From assembly GCF_009857845.1 (NCBI RefSeq), contig NZ_WWEQ01000001.1:1-64000 (forward strand): a DNA stretch of 64,000 nucleotides, given 5' to 3'. Source of the stretch: Brevibacterium rongguiense (GTDB lineage: Bacteria; Actinomycetota; Actinomycetes; Actinomycetales; Brevibacteriaceae). The notes under the pieces are model-generated. The model was not told the origin of the DNA. It worked only from the letters and a program-made list of their open reading frames with translations, and did no database searches. Positions 45,569 through 58,208 of the stretch are shown here, in pieces (position 1 is the first letter of the stretch; the number at the start of each line of letters is the position of its first letter). The position numbers and the translations under genes were made by a program.

Positions 45569-46840
45569 CTACTCCTTGCCGCCGACGACCGAGGCGCCCT
45601 CGGCCTGCGCCCGCTCGAGCGCGCGCTGGCGCATCTGCTCCGAGCGCTCGGCCAGGCGCCGGGCGTTGGCGGGGTCCCGGGTGAGGTTGTCCCCCGTCTT
45701 CGGGTCGAAGACCATGACGTTGGCCGGGTCGAACCACAGCGACATGTCATCGCCCTCGCGCACGAGCGAGCCCGGCTCGAGCGCCGCGACGATCTGCGTG
45801 CGCAGCGACTCGCCGTCGAGGTCGCGGTCGAGCTCCTCGAGTGCCTCGCGGACCTCCGCATCGGCCTCGAACGGCAGGTAGACGTAGAGCTCGTGGCCCA
45901 GCCACTCGGTGACGTCGACCTTGGCGGTGAACTCGGCCCCGCGCGCCTGGTCCTCCGGCTCGACGAGCTCCCAGTCGCGGAAGTGCTCGGGCCGGATGCC
46001 AGCGATGAGCAGCTCCGGCGCACCGTCGAACGCCCGGGCACGGCCCTCCGGGAGGGAGAACGAGCCGAACGGGGAGTGCAGGGCGCCGTCGCGGTTCTGG
46101 ACGGGCAGGAAGTTCATGGGCGGGGATCCGATGAAGCCCGCGACGAAGAGGTTGACGGGCTCGTCGTAGAGCTCCTTGGGGCTCGCGTACTGCTGGAGCA
46201 CCCCGCGCTTGAGGACCGCGACCTTGTCGCCCAGCGTCATCGCCTCGGTCTGGTCGTGGGTGACGTAGACCGTGGTGGTCCCCAGCGTGCGCTGCATGCG
46301 CGAGATCTCCGTGCGCATCTGCCCGCGCAGCTTCGCGTCGAGGTTCGACAGCGGCTCGTCGAACAGGAACGCCTTCGCGTCGCGCACGATCGCCCGGCCC
46401 ATGGCCACGCGCTGGCGCTGGCCGCCGGAGAGGTTGGCAGGCTTGCGCTGCAGGTGCTCGCCGAGCTCGAGCATCTGCGCCGCCTGGTTGACCCGGCGGT
46501 CGATCTCCTGGTCCGAGAACTGCCCCTTGGCCAGGCGCAGCGGGAACGCGATGTTCTCGTAGACCGTCAGGTGGGGGTAGAGCGCGTAGTTCTGGAACAC
46601 CATGGACAGCCCGCGCTCGCGGGGGGCGACGTCGTTGACCCGCTTGCCGTCGATGCTCAGGCTGCCGTCGCTGATGTCCTCGAGGCCCACGATCATTCGC
46701 AGCAGCGTCGATTTGCCCGAACCCGAGGGGCCCACGAGGATGACGAATTCGCCGTCGGCGATCGTCAGGCTCACGTCGTTGACGGCCGGGAAGCCGTCAC
46801 CGTACTTCTTGACGATGTGCTCCAGGACGATCTCAGACAT
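45569..46840 (-). CDS. Sugar ABC transporter ATP-binding protein (MsmK/UgpC type)
   Basis: A protein of 423 residues. Walker A GPSGSGKST at 37-45, signature LSGGQ at 137-141, Walker B AFLFDE at 157-162, then a C-terminal regulatory OB-like (TOBE) domain with IRPEHF. The tail past 390 is Glu/Arg/Ala-rich and helical. It powers the two permeases encoded just upstream. Confidence 0.93.
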   Translation of the reverse strand: MSEIVLEHIVKKYGDGFPAVNDVSLTIADGEFVILVGPSGSGKSTLLRMIVGLEDISDGSLSIDGKRVNDVAPRERGLSMVFQNYALYPHLTVYENIAFPLRLAKGQFSDQEIDRRVNQAAQMLELGEHLQRKPANLSGGQRQRVAMGRAIVRDAKAFLFDEPLSNLDAKLRGQMRTEISRMQRTLGTTTVYVTHDQTEAMTLGDKVAVLKRGVLQQYASPKELYDEPVNLFVAGFIGSPPMNFLPVQNRDGALHSPFGSFSLPEGRARAFDGAPELLIAGIRPEHFRDWELVEPEDQARGAEFTAKVDVTEWLGHELYVYLPFEADAEVREALEELDRDLDGESLRTQIVAALEPGSLVREGDDMSLWFDPANVMVFDPKTGDNLTRDPANARRLAERSEQMRQRALERAQAEGASVVGGKE

Positions 46841-46912
46841 GCTCGGCTCCTTCGGGGCGGCGCGGCGCTGGGCGCGCGGTGGGGCGGTGTGCGTGGGGGC
46901 GGGGTGCGGACG

Positions 46913-47752
46913 TCATCCCTTGACGGCTCCGGAGGTGAGGCCGCTGACGATCTGGCGCTGGAAGAGCAGCACGATGATGATGACGGGGATCGTCACGACG
47001 ATCGCGGCCGCGGCGATGGCGCCGGCGGGCTCCTCGAACTGGCTGGCGCCGGTGAAGAACGACAGCGCGGCCGGCACCGGGCGGGCCGCCGAGGTGGAGG
47101 TCAGCGAGATGCCGTAGAGGAAGTCGTTCCAGGCGATGAAGAACGCGATGATCGCGGTGGTGAACACGCCGGGCGAGGCCAGCGGCACGATGACCTTCCG
47201 GAACGCCTGGAACGGCGTCGCCCCGTCCACCTGCGCGGCCTGCTCGAGCTCCCACGGGATCTGCCGGAAGAAGGCCGCGAGGGTCCAGATCGAGATGGGC
47301 AGCGTGAGCGACAGATACGGGATGATGAGGCCCAGCCACGTGTCGTAGAGGCCGATCTTCGACCACACGTTGAACAGCGGTGTGACGAGCGAGATGACGG
47401 GGAAGATCGACACGCCCAGCGCCATCGTGAGGATGAGGCTCTTGCCGGGGAAGTCCAGCCGCGCCACCGCGTAGGCGGTCAGCGTCGCGAGCACCACGGC
47501 CACCAGGGTGGAGATGAGGCAGATGCCGATCGAGTTGATGAGCGCGGGGATGAACAGGTCGTGCGCGTCCCCGGTGAAGATGAGCTGGTAGTTCTCCCAC
47601 GAGATGTTCGTGGGCCAGAAGTGCCGGTTGGCGATGTCGCTGGCGGACTTCATCGACAGCGACACGATCCACACGATGGGGAAGAGCGCGTACACCGCGA
47701 TGAGGAGGCCGACGATCACCCAGAGGATCGTCTTCTTCGGATTCGCTTTCAT
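46913..47752 (-). CDS. Sugar ABC transporter permease (MalG type)
   Basis: A protein of 279 residues with six membrane helices and the EAA loop ELEQAAQVDGATPFQAFRKV that contacts the ATPase. KANPKKTILWVIVGLLIAVY starts the first helix. Two bases after the other permease; ends 72 bases before the ATPase gene. Confidence 0.93.
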   Translation of the reverse strand: MKANPKKTILWVIVGLLIAVYALFPIVWIVSLSMKSASDIANRHFWPTNISWENYQLIFTGDAHDLFIPALINSIGICLISTLVAVVLATLTAYAVARLDFPGKSLILTMALGVSIFPVISLVTPLFNVWSKIGLYDTWLGLIIPYLSLTLPISIWTLAAFFRQIPWELEQAAQVDGATPFQAFRKVIVPLASPGVFTTAIIAFFIAWNDFLYGISLTSTSAARPVPAALSFFTGASQFEEPAGAIAAAAIVVTIPVIIIVLLFQRQIVSGLTSGAVKG

Positions 47753-47753
47753 A

Positions 47754-48641
47754 TCAGTCTCCCCGCACCTGGCCGAGATCGACCTTGAAGCCCTTGATGA
47801 AGATGAAGCAGATGATCGCCACGCACAGGAAGAGCATGACCGACAGCGCGGAGCCCATGCCCACCTGCAGCTGCGAGATCGACTGGTCGTAGGCGAGGAA
47901 CGACACCGTCGCCGTGTCCTGCGCACCGGAGGTCATGACGAAGACCGAGTCGAAGACGCGGAACGCGTCGAGCGTGCGGAACAGCAGCGCCACGAGGATC
48001 GCGGCCTTCATGTTGGGCAGGATGACCTTCGTCATCCGCTGCCACCAGCTGGCGCCGTCGACCGTGGCCGCCTCGAGCATGTCGCCCGGGATCTGGGCGA
48101 GGCCGGAGAGCAGCAGCAGCGAGATGAACGGCGTGGTCTTCCAGATCTCCGCGAGGCAGATGACGACGATCGAGGAGCCGAAGTGGCCGAACCAGTCGAA
48201 GTCGCTGTTGCCCGTCCACGTGCCCACGAAGCCGGTGGGCAGGTCGAACGCGTACTTCCAGGCGAAGGCGGAGACCACGGTGATGATGCCGTAGGGGATG
48301 AGGATGACGGTGCGCACCCAGGGCCGCACCGAGCGGATCGCGTTGATCATCACGAGCGCGAGCGCGAAGCCCAGCACGAGCTCGACCGCGACCGTGATGA
48401 CGGTGATGAGCACCGTGACGCCCAGGGTCTGCCACCACTGCGGGTCGCTGAGGATGACGATGTAGTTGTGGCCCCAGTTGAACGACCGGTTGTCCGGATC
48501 CGTCATCCGGTAGTTGAACAGGGAGAAGTAGATGGCCTGCACGATGGGATAGGCCGTGACCGCCAGGAGGATGATGACCGCCGGGGCGGAGAGCATCCAG
48601 CCGAGCTTGGCCTCGGACTTCGCGCGATCGGTCGCACTCAC
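47754..48641 (-). CDS. Sugar ABC transporter permease (MalF type)
   Basis: A protein of 295 residues with six helices; EAA loop MLEAATVDGASWWQRMTKVI. Its start overlaps the binding-protein stop. Forms the channel with the MalG-type permease. Confidence 0.93.
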   Translation of the reverse strand: MSATDRAKSEAKLGWMLSAPAVIILLAVTAYPIVQAIYFSLFNYRMTDPDNRSFNWGHNYIVILSDPQWWQTLGVTVLITVITVAVELVLGFALALVMINAIRSVRPWVRTVILIPYGIITVVSAFAWKYAFDLPTGFVGTWTGNSDFDWFGHFGSSIVVICLAEIWKTTPFISLLLLSGLAQIPGDMLEAATVDGASWWQRMTKVILPNMKAAILVALLFRTLDAFRVFDSVFVMTSGAQDTATVSFLAYDQSISQLQVGMGSALSVMLFLCVAIICFIFIKGFKVDLGQVRGD

Positions 48642-49964
48642 AGCAGCCGCTCCCCTCTCAGCACCTCATAGATGTAGTTCGCCGCGTCCGCCGGCGTCGA
48701 GTCGGGGCTGACGTCCTGCGGCGGATGCCAGGTCTTCTGCACGCCGCCGGTGACCTCGTTGTAGTACGGCGTCGTGGGGCGGGCCTTGGCCATCGCCAGC
48801 GACTGCTTGATCGTCGCGGCCGCGGGCAGCTCCTCGCGGATCCGGGAGTCGTCGAACGCGGCCAGCAGCGAGGGCGCGTTGCCGTCGGTGAGGAAGTACT
48901 CGATCTGGTTGTCCTTCGACCGGATGCACTTGACCGCCTCGAAGGACTCGGCCTGGTGCTCGCCGAACGCCCCGACGCCCAGCTCGATCCCGCCGAACGG
49001 CGGCGCGGAGGCGCGGTCGGCGTCGACGCGGGGGTAGAGCGCCCAGCCCACGTCGTCGAGCACGGACTTGTCGAGCGTGCCCTCCTCCGCGCCCTTCTTC
49101 ATCGCCGCGTAGACGAACGGCCAGTTGACCATGAACCCGCCGTCGTCGCCCTGGAAGCCGAGCATCGTGTTGTTCTCGTCGAGGTTGGAGAACGTGGGGC
49201 CGGCCAGGCCCTCCTTGCCGATGGTGCCCACGACCTCCGCGGCCTTCTTGCCCGCCTCGGAGTCGAGGCCGAGCTTGACGTCCTCGGGGCGCTCGACGTC
49301 CGGGTTCTCCACGATGTGGCCGCCGCCGGACTCCACGAGCGCGTTGACCCAGACCGTCAGCGATTCGGCGCGGATGCCCTGGGCGCCCAGCAGCCTGTCC
49401 GACTTCTGCGCGGCCGCGATCACCTGGTCCCACGTCACGGGGTTCGACATGTCGAGGCCCGCCTCCTTGGCCACCGACTTGCGGTACCACAGCAGCTGCG
49501 TGTTGGCCCAGAACGGGGCCGCCACCAGCTGGTCCTGGCGCGTCGAGGAGTCGACGGAGGCCTCGTTGACGCCCTCGGTGAACTCCTGCTCGTACCGCGC
49601 GGGCACCGGGGCGAGGTAGTCGGCCTGCGCCATCTCCGCGACGAAGACGGGGTCGAGGCTCATGATGTCGATGGAGGAGTCGTGCGAGGCGAGGCGGCGG
49701 ATGAGCTGCTCGCGCTGGCCCGGGGCGTCGCTGGGCAGCAGGCTCGTCTTGATCCGATACTTCCCGCCCGAGGCGTCCGTGCACTTCTGCGCGATCGTCT
49801 CCTGGCCCCCGTCATCGGGGTTGATGTACCACGTGAGCGTGGGGGGTGCCGGTGTCGGAGCCGCAGCCGGCCAGCGACAGCGCGGCGACGGCGGTCACCG
49901 CCGCCGTCAGCCGGGTCGCCAGGCGGCGCAGCCGCCGTCGACCGCGCGAGGTTGTGAGCGTCAT
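48638..49964 (-). pseudogene. Extracellular sugar-binding lipoprotein, frameshifted near the N-terminus
   Basis: The ATG at 49964 opens a lipoprotein signal (RRLATRLTAAVTAVAALSLA then GC, Cys lipidated). After CGSDTGTP the frame breaks in a run of six G (49841-49846 on the plus strand). Removing one base restores GTPTLTWYINPDDGGQETIA and joins the remaining 380 residues of a family 1 solute-binding protein (LLPSDAPGQREQLIRRLASH, MSLDPVFVAEMAQADYL). The span of 1327 bases is one more than 442 codons. A homopolymer error or a true slip would both explain it; the rest of the operon is intact. Confidence 0.85.
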
Positions 49965-50005
49965 TGCCGTCGTACCACCAGTTCCGCCGTTCGAATCGTG
50001 GTGAC

Positions 50006-50011
50006 AGACTA
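50006..50011 (-). promoter_or_regulatory. -10 box TAGTCT before the binding-protein gene
   Basis: TAGTCT on the minus strand, 41 bases before the ATG at 49964, with a TTGCGC-like box upstream at a long spacing. Suggests the transporter can be expressed apart from the glucosidase gene. Confidence 0.4.
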
Positions 50012-50117
50012 CCCCTGTTCCCACGCTCTTCTGCGCAACCGCCAAGAATTCTCAGAGGTTGGGCGTTCGGGCTGGTGGCGCCGCGGATTCGGCCGCTGGC
50101 TCGGGCGGGCGGTGCGC

Positions 50118-51815
50118 TCAGTCCGCGGCCGCCCACACGGCCGCGTCGGCCGGCAGCAGCGTGCCCCGCAGCGCCTCGGGCGAGGATGCCGCGAGCACCG
50201 CGCGCGGTGCGATCTCCCGGGCGCGCGCGGAGAGGTTCGCCAGCACCTCGGTGGTCCCCTCCGGCGAGTCGAGGACGTAGTGGATGAGCCCGCCTGCCGG
50301 ATCGTGCTCGGCGCCCGGGCGCAGCCGCGCCCGCCCCATCCCGCGGGCCCGCCGCACGTGCAGCAGGGTCCGGTAGAGGTGCAGCGCCGAGCCGGGCCGG
50401 GCCTCCTGCCGGTCCACGGCCAGCGCCGCGAACTCCGCGGGCTGCGGCAGCCACGGCGCGGCGTCGCCCGGCCGCCCGGGTCCGAACCCCAGGCCGGGGG
50501 CCTGGGAGTCCCACGGCAGCGGGATGCGGGCGCCGTCCCGGCCGAGGTCCGCGCCGGCCGTCCGGAAGTACGCGGGGTCCTGGCGCAGCTCGTCGGCGAG
50601 CACGGTGTGCTCCGTGAGGGCCAGCTCGTCGCCCTGGTAGAGGTAGGCGGAGCCCGGCAGGGCGAGCTCGATCATCGCAGCGACGATCGCGCGGCGGCGC
50701 CCGAGGCCGTGGTCCGGCTGCGGGTCCCCCGCGCCGATCCCCCGCTGCTGCGCCGGGGCCTGGGCCAGGCCGAAGCGCGCCGAGTGGCGCACCGTGTCGT
50801 GGTTCGACAGCACCCAGGTCGCGGGCGCGCCGACGCTGCGCGCCGCCTCGAGCGTGGCCCGCACCGAGGCGTCGATCGCCGCCGCGTCGTAGCCGGCCAC
50901 GAGGAAGCCGAAGTTGAAGGCCTGGTGCATCTCCCCCGGCCGGACGTACCGGAACAGGCGCTCGACCGGCTCGACCCACGCCTCGGCGACGAGCATCCGC
51001 TGCCCCGGGTACTGGGCGAGCACCGCGTTCCACTCCCGGTAGATCGCGTGGACGCCCTCCTGGTCGAAATACGGGGCCGCGGCCATCGGATCGTGGCCGG
51101 CCGGCTCGTCGTCTGCCCCGGAGACCATGTGGACGGTCCCGGCGTGGTCGGGCAGCCCCTCGGCCTTGACGAGGCCGTGGGCCACATCGACGCGGAACCC
51201 GTCCGCGCCGCGGTCGAGCCAGTAGCGCAGGACAGCAGCGAATTCGGCGTGGACCTCCGGGCTGTCCCAGTTGAGGTCCGGCTGGGAGGAGTCGAAGAGG
51301 TGGAGGTACCACTGCCCCGGCCGCCCGGCGGCATCCGCGGTCCGCGTCCACGCCCCGCCGCCGAACACGGAGGACCAGTTGTTGGGCGGCAGCTCGCCGT
51401 GCGCGCCCCGGCCGTCCGCGAAGTGATAGCGCGCCCGCTCCGGCGAACCGGGCTGCGCGGCCAGCGCCGCGCGGAACCAGGCGTGCTCATCCGAGGTGTG
51501 GTTGGGCACGAGGTCGACGATGACGCGCAGGCCGAGCGCGTGGGCCCGGGAGATGAGCGCCTCGGCATCGGCAAGCGTGCCGAACATCGGATCGACGCTG
51601 CGGTAGTCGGCGACGTCGTAGCCCGCGTCGCGCTGGGGCGAGCGGTAGAACGGCGAGAGCCACACGGCGTCCACGCCCAGGCCGGCCAGGTAGTCCAACC
51701 GCGCGGTGATCCCCGGCAGGTCGCCCATCCCGTCGCCGTCGGAGTCGGCGAACGAGCGGGGGTAGATCTGGTAGATGACGGCGTCGGCCCACCAGGGGGC
51801 CTGCGACTCGCTCAA
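50118..51815 (-). CDS. GH13 alpha-glucosidase / oligo-1,6-glucosidase family
   Basis: An enzyme of 565 residues that cleaves alpha-glucosidic bonds of oligosaccharides in the cytoplasm (no signal peptide). The barrel motifs are complete: [11 protein letters not shown], nucleophile Asp210 in GFRVDVAH, acid/base Glu278 in LVAEAW, and LSNHD with Asp340. Start is TTG 51815, eight bases after AAGGGA; TTG 51833 is an alternative. Just upstream of the sugar ABC genes, so imported maltose- or trehalose-like sugars are a fair guess for the substrate. Confidence 0.9.
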   Translation of the reverse strand: MSESQAPWWADAVIYQIYPRSFADSDGDGMGDLPGITARLDYLAGLGVDAVWLSPFYRSPQRDAGYDVADYRSVDPMFGTLADAEALISRAHALGLRVIVDLVPNHTSDEHAWFRAALAAQPGSPERARYHFADGRGAHGELPPNNWSSVFGGGAWTRTADAAGRPGQWYLHLFDSSQPDLNWDSPEVHAEFAAVLRYWLDRGADGFRVDVAHGLVKAEGLPDHAGTVHMVSGADDEPAGHDPMAAAPYFDQEGVHAIYREWNAVLAQYPGQRMLVAEAWVEPVERLFRYVRPGEMHQAFNFGFLVAGYDAAAIDASVRATLEAARSVGAPATWVLSNHDTVRHSARFGLAQAPAQQRGIGAGDPQPDHGLGRRRAIVAAMIELALPGSAYLYQGDELALTEHTVLADELRQDPAYFRTAGADLGRDGARIPLPWDSQAPGLGFGPGRPGDAAPWLPQPAEFAALAVDRQEARPGSALHLYRTLLHVRRARGMGRARLRPGAEHDPAGGLIHYVLDSPEGTTEVLANLSARAREIAPRAVLAASSPEALRGTLLPADAAVWAAAD

Positions 51816-51979
51816 CGGCGGGGATCCCTTCAACGTGCGGACGGGTGCCGCGCGCGGGACGGGCCCCGCCGCGCGCGCCCCAGGCTATCAGCGGCCCCGC
51901 CGGGCTGGCGCGCCTGCCCGGGTGCCCCTCGGCGGCTGCGGGCCGCGAAGGCGCGGCGCGCCTGCCCTGGACATGCGAA

Positions 51980-52013
51980 CGGGCCCCGGCAGGACGAATC
52001 CTGCCGGGGCCCG
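51980..52013 (-). terminator. Terminator after tuf
   Basis: A 15-base-pair stem, GGGCCCCGGCAGGA with its complement, CGAA loop, 35 bases after the tuf stop. Confidence 0.8.
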
Positions 52014-52047
52014 CAGCACCGCAGGCGCGCGGATCAGCCGAAGATCA

Positions 52048-53241
<1,194 letters not shown>

Positions 53242-53306
53242 TGGGTTCCTCCTCGTGGTTGGTGCGGCTCATGTGGTCCATGCGCCGCGCCTTTCCTTAT
53301 TGATGC

Positions 53307-53332
53307 TGCCGCGGGGCGTGTGCCCCGCGGCA
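53307..53332 (-). repeat. Hairpin between fusA and tuf
   Basis: An 11-base-pair GC stem with GTGT loop, 10 bases after the fusA stop. May partly terminate or protect the 3' end of the upstream mRNA. Confidence 0.5.
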
Positions 53333-53342
53333 AACGGGGAGA

Positions 53343-55490
<2,148 letters not shown>

Positions 55491-55521
55491 GGTGTCTCTC
55501 TCTCGTGTGAAGTGATGCCCG

Positions 55522-55556
55522 CGGTCCGGCCGCGGCGGGCTGCCGCGGCCGGACCG
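55522..55556 (-). repeat. Hairpin between rpsG and fusA
   Basis: A perfect 15-base-pair stem (55522-55536 with 55542-55556), 5-base loop, in the 72-base gap. Position inside the operon suggests attenuation or mRNA processing. Confidence 0.5.
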
Positions 55557-55562
55557 TGGATA

Positions 55563-56033
55563 TTACCAGCGGTAGTGAGCGAATGCCTTGTTGGATTCGG
55601 CCATCTTGTGGGTGTCCTCGCGGCGCTTGACCGCGGCACCCAGGCCGTTCGAGGCGTCGAGGATCTCGTTCTGGAGGCGCTCGGTCATCGTCTTCTCACG
55701 GCGCTGGCGCGAGTAGCCGACCAGCCAGCGCAGGGCCAGCGTCGTCGCGCGGCCCGGGCGCACCTCGATCGGCACCTGGTAGGTGGCGCCGCCGACGCGG
55801 CGGGAGCGGACCTCCAGCGACGGGCGGATGTTGTCGAGCGCCTTCTTGAGCAGCTGGACCGGGTCCGAGTTGCCCTTCTCGCGCACGCCCTCGAGCGCGC
55901 CGTAGACGATGCGCTCGGCGGTGGAGCGCTTCCCGTCGAGCAGGATCTTGTTGATCAGCTGCGTGACGACGGGCGAGTTGTACACCGGGTCGATGACGAC
56001 CGGGCGCTTCGGTGCGGGTCCCTTGCGCGGCAT
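55563..56033 (-). CDS. rpsG: 30S ribosomal protein S7
   Basis: A protein of 156 residues, [20 protein letters not shown], with [20 protein letters not shown]; organiser of the 30S head. Its ATG overlaps the rpsL stop (TAATG). Confidence 0.98.
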   Translation of the reverse strand: MPRKGPAPKRPVVIDPVYNSPVVTQLINKILLDGKRSTAERIVYGALEGVREKGNSDPVQLLKKALDNIRPSLEVRSRRVGGATYQVPIEVRPGRATTLALRWLVGYSRQRREKTMTERLQNEILDASNGLGAAVKRREDTHKMAESNKAFAHYRW

Positions 56034-56407
56034 TACTTCTTCTCCCTCTTGGCTCCGTAGCGGCTGCGGGCCTGCTGGCGGCCCTTCACGCCCTGCGTGT
56101 CGAGCGAGCCGCGGACGATCTTGTAGCGCACGCCCGGCAGGTCCTTCACGCGGCCGCCGCGCACGAGCACGATCGAGTGCTCCTGCAGGTTGTGGCCCTC
56201 GCCCGGAATGTAGGCCGTGACCTCGATCTGCGAGGACAGCTTGACGCGGGCGACCTTGCGCAGCGCCGAGTTCGGCTTCTTGGGAGTGGTGGTGTAGACG
56301 CGGGTGCAGACGCCGCGGCGCTGCGGGCTGCCGTTGAGGGCAGGCGTCGCATTCTTCGCGGCCTTCGAATGCCGTCCCTTGCGGACGAGCTGCTGGATAG
56401 TGGGCAC
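56033..56407 (-). CDS. rpsL: 30S ribosomal protein S12
   Basis: A protein of 124 residues at the decoding centre. [20 protein letters not shown] carries the lysine of the streptomycin-sensitive form, and [17 protein letters not shown] the second one (Lys in VKDLPG), so the sequence is wild-type like. Confidence 0.98.
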   Translation of the reverse strand: MPTIQQLVRKGRHSKAAKNATPALNGSPQRRGVCTRVYTTTPKKPNSALRKVARVKLSSQIEVTAYIPGEGHNLQEHSIVLVRGGRVKDLPGVRYKIVRGSLDTQGVKGRQQARSRYGAKREKK

Positions 56408-56725
56408 TTAAGAGTTCTCCATTGCTTCTCGATGTTCCTAAGCTTCCCGCCGTCGGCCGGGGCCGAGCGGCGGGGAGCATGTCCCCTCCGACTGGGTGAA
56501 GCTGCCTTCCCAATCGCAGCATTCGCACGGGCTCCCCGCACCCGAGGTCGGGTGTGTCGGAAGGAGCGAACTCCTGCCGACGCGGAGCTCCGCGCGGTCG
56601 GCGTGCGCACGGGGCGATTCGCCCATCGGGCTTCGCGGCACCGGGCCGATCGCTCGATTGCGCGCACGCGGACATGGCTGATGTCAATCAGTCATCGTCC
56701 AGCGTAGACGGGGATCGGCGCGCGG
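56408..56725 (-). promoter_or_regulatory. str operon leader and promoter region
   Basis: No gene. A TTGACA box (minus strand, 56682-56687) is a strong -35 candidate; the -10 would be near 56660 (CGCAAT-like, weak). The leader of about 240 bases holds the shared element at 56541-56559 and a hairpin-rich stretch. Confidence 0.55.
56541..56559 (-). promoter_or_regulatory. Leader element CGACACACCCGACCTCGGG, copy 2 (str)
   Basis: It differs from the S10 copy (45196-45214) at one of 19 positions and has the same orientation, about 134 bases before rpsL. Confidence 0.6.
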
Positions 56726-56999
56726 TCAAAATGCTCGGGGCACGGTGCGCGCCGCGCCGGGCTCGTCCGCGCCCGGTCCGCATCGGGTGCGCATCCGGTC
56801 CGCGGTCGGCCGCGGGGGCGCAGCCTCTGGGTGCTCGAACGTCGGAGTGGCGGCCCCTATTCCCGGCCCGTCGGCGCCTGCCCGTGCCTGCTGTGCCCGT
56901 CCGGAGGCGCGGGCGGGCCCGGGCGCTCCGCGTGATCGGAGGGCCCGGGCCCCTGGGGTTCCCGCCGGCGCCGACCGGCGGGACGGCTCCCGCGTGCGG
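56726..56999. other. Intergenic region after the glycine-rich gene, with terminator
   Basis: No gene seen. A 15-base arm (56915-56929) pairs with 56938-56952 at 14 of 15 positions and probably terminates the leftward transcript. Confidence 0.55.
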
Positions 57000-58130
57000 T
57001 CAGGCCACCGCGGTGCCGAGGTTCGCTGCGTCCGCGAGGTTCGCACCCGCCTGCGCCGTGGCGGTCTGAGCCGCCGAGGCGCCGGTCTGGTCGGCGCTCG
57101 CGGCGCCGTCCTGCGTACCGGAGGAGTCCTGGCCGTCAGAACCGCCCTGCGCACCCGTGCCGCTCTGGCTGCTGGACGAGTCGTCCCCGCTCGAGGAATC
57201 CTGGCCGCCGGGAGCGCCGGGCACCTGCTGGCCGCCGGCGGCACCGGAGCCCGCCCCGGAGTCGGCGCCGGTGCCGGAGTCGGCGCCGCCCTGGGCATCC
57301 GTCCCCGAGCCGTCCTGGGAACCGGAGCCGTCCTGGGAGCCGCCGGGCATCCCGCCCTGGCCGCCGCCCGGCATTCCACCGCCGCGGCCGCCGGGGCCCT
57401 GCCGACTGAAGCCGGAGTCCGCGCCGCTCGCGTGGCCGGCCGCCGCGCCGATCGCACCGCCCGCCGCCCCGCCCACGACGAAGAGCGCGGCTCCGGCCGC
57501 AATGGCCGGGAGCATGGGGACGGTGCGCTTGCGCTTGGGCCGACCCTGGGCCGGCAGCCCGGCCGCACCGTAGGGGCCGGGCTGGCCGTATGGGCCGGGC
57601 TCCCCGGGGGCACCGGCCGCGCCGTACCCACCGGTCGCGCCGAACCCGCCGTCCTCACCGGCACCGCCCTGGGCGTAGGCGCCCTGCGGGGCGCTCCCGC
57701 TTGCAGTGCCGGGGCCCGCCGCGGCGCCGTAGCCGGCGATGCCGTCCGCGCCTGCCCCGGCCGTGTGGGCTTCGGGGCCGCCGGACGTGCCGCGGCCGCG
57801 CTGCTCACCGTAGGCAGCACCCGAGGCGCCGTGCGCGAGGCGGCCGGCTCCCCCGTCCCCGCCGAACTCTCCCGCGTCTGCAGGCGCGGAACCGCTGGGG
57901 GCGCCGGAGGCCGCCGAGGCGAACCCGCCCGCGCCTTCCCCGTGACCCGTGCCTTCCCCATTGCCCGTGCGTGGCCCGTAGCCCGCGCCTTCCCAGTCGC
58001 GAGCGGTGCCCGCGGCCGGCTGCGCGCGGGTGGGCGCCTCGTCCGCGGTGGGCTGCACCCGCGTGGGCTCTTCGCGGTGGCCGTCGAAGTAGGGCTGTGC
58101 GTCGTCGTATCGGTTGTTCGAGTCGCTCAC
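57000..58130 (-). CDS. Low-complexity Gly/Ser/Gln-rich membrane protein
   Basis: A protein of 376 residues from GTG 58130 (GAGGAGA before it). Cytoplasmic N-terminal 210 residues rich in Gly, Ala, Pro, Tyr; then RPKRKR, one hydrophobic segment (about 218-242, MLPAIAAGAALFVVGGAAGG), and an outer tail of Gly/Gln/Ser/Asp repeats (GGGQGGMPGGSQDGSGSQDG). No enzyme domain. It follows the histidine kinase gene by 78 bases in the same direction. Function unknown. Confidence 0.7.
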   Translation of the reverse strand: MSDSNNRYDDAQPYFDGHREEPTRVQPTADEAPTRAQPAAGTARDWEGAGYGPRTGNGEGTGHGEGAGGFASAASGAPSGSAPADAGEFGGDGGAGRLAHGASGAAYGEQRGRGTSGGPEAHTAGAGADGIAGYGAAAGPGTASGSAPQGAYAQGGAGEDGGFGATGGYGAAGAPGEPGPYGQPGPYGAAGLPAQGRPKRKRTVPMLPAIAAGAALFVVGGAAGGAIGAAAGHASGADSGFSRQGPGGRGGGMPGGGQGGMPGGSQDGSGSQDGSGTDAQGGADSGTGADSGAGSGAAGGQQVPGAPGGQDSSSGDDSSSSQSGTGAQGGSDGQDSSGTQDGAASADQTGASAAQTATAQAGANLADAANLGTAVA

Positions 58131-58208
58131 TGTCGTCTCCTCGTGTGCGTCGGTTCCTCGTGTGGGACCCACTCTGGACGCGCAACCTAGAGCACCGGGC
58201 AGGCGGAG

